From Centropus unirufus (taxonomy: Eukaryota > Chordata > Aves > Cuculiformes > Centropidae), in contig VYZI01000845.1 in assembly GCA_013397695.1 (NCBI GenBank), positions 83,883 through 147,882 on the forward strand: a stretch of 64,000 nt of DNA, written 5' to 3'. The position numbers and the translations under genes are program-made. Positions within the stretch are counted from its first letter, which is position 1; each line of letters opens with the position of its first letter. Positions 63,892 to 64,000 of the stretch are shown here, in pieces. Below the pieces are notes generated by a model. It was not told the DNA's origin. It made no database searches and worked only from the letters and a program-made list of their open reading frames with translations.

Positions 63892-64000
63892 TGTCCCGGT
63901 TTGAAAGCAAACCAGTGAGACTCTGAGTCAGAAATACAATTTAATAGGAAAAGAAAAACAAATAAAATGCAATAGAACAAAGGAAAAACCACCGACACGG
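63892..64000 (-). mobile_element. ERV LTR end, cut off by the window edge
   Basis: The plus strand starts 'tgtcccggtttgaaagcaaa' and continues 'ccagtgagactctgagtcag', then an A-rich stretch. This is a terminal sequence I recognise from bird endogenous-retrovirus LTRs. Read on the minus strand it carries an ATTAAA-type signal ('cctattaaattgtatttc') followed by a U5-like tail ending 'caaaccgggaca', so the 3' end of the LTR probably lies at 63892. The rest continues beyond 64000. Orientation and family are from memory and not verified. Confidence 0.6.

Noticed and set aside
1..64000. CRISPR array, bacterial operon or integrated viral gene cluster
   Set aside because: There are no regularly spaced direct repeats, no dense gene packing or ribosome-binding sites, and no long frames. 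The window is ordinary vertebrate noncoding DNA.

Overview
The window looks like unannotated vertebrate nuclear DNA, almost certainly from a bird. It is AT-rich and CpG-poor and has no continuous gene: the longest open frames are only 151 codons. The bird call rests on several interspersed copies of the CR1 LINE family, including avian-type 3' ends, and on LTR sequences that I recognise from memory as avian endogenous-retrovirus LTRs. No database search was possible. I cannot name the species, the chromosome or the host gene. The stretch is either a long intron or an intergenic desert.

Layout. A 45-base assembly gap lies at 1977-2021. Recognisable repeats are: an antisense CR1 3' end (5621-5985) with an internal tandem duplication; a long, very decayed sense CR1 covering much of the ORF2 reverse-transcriptase region (about 16850-18545); a diverged LTR (about 22470-23174); a possible ancient CR1 scrap (24668-24765); two antisense CR1 fragments (43071-43140 and 50931-51172); a well-preserved sense CR1 3' end (59251-59560); a sense CR1 ORF2 fragment running straight into an LTR-like end (62430-62884); and the edge of another LTR cut off by the window end (63892-64000). 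The rest is unique AT-rich sequence with short microsatellites, poly-A/T runs, two G-quadruplex-type G-rich stretches and a few near-perfect hairpins.

Genes. No protein-coding or RNA gene can be called with confidence. Several short stretches combine an open frame with good splice-site consensus: 55370-55521 (minus), 22078-22144 (plus), 20808-20927 (minus), 45361-45477 (plus), 20136-20224 (plus) and 26461-26521 (plus). They are listed as low-confidence exon candidates. They match no protein I recognise, they lie on both strands, and decoy splice sites are common in 64 kb, so transcript evidence is needed.

I found no evidence of a new multi-gene system. The most useful leads are the exon candidates, the CR1/LTR junction near 62.7 kb and the G-quadruplex stretch at 41.28 kb.
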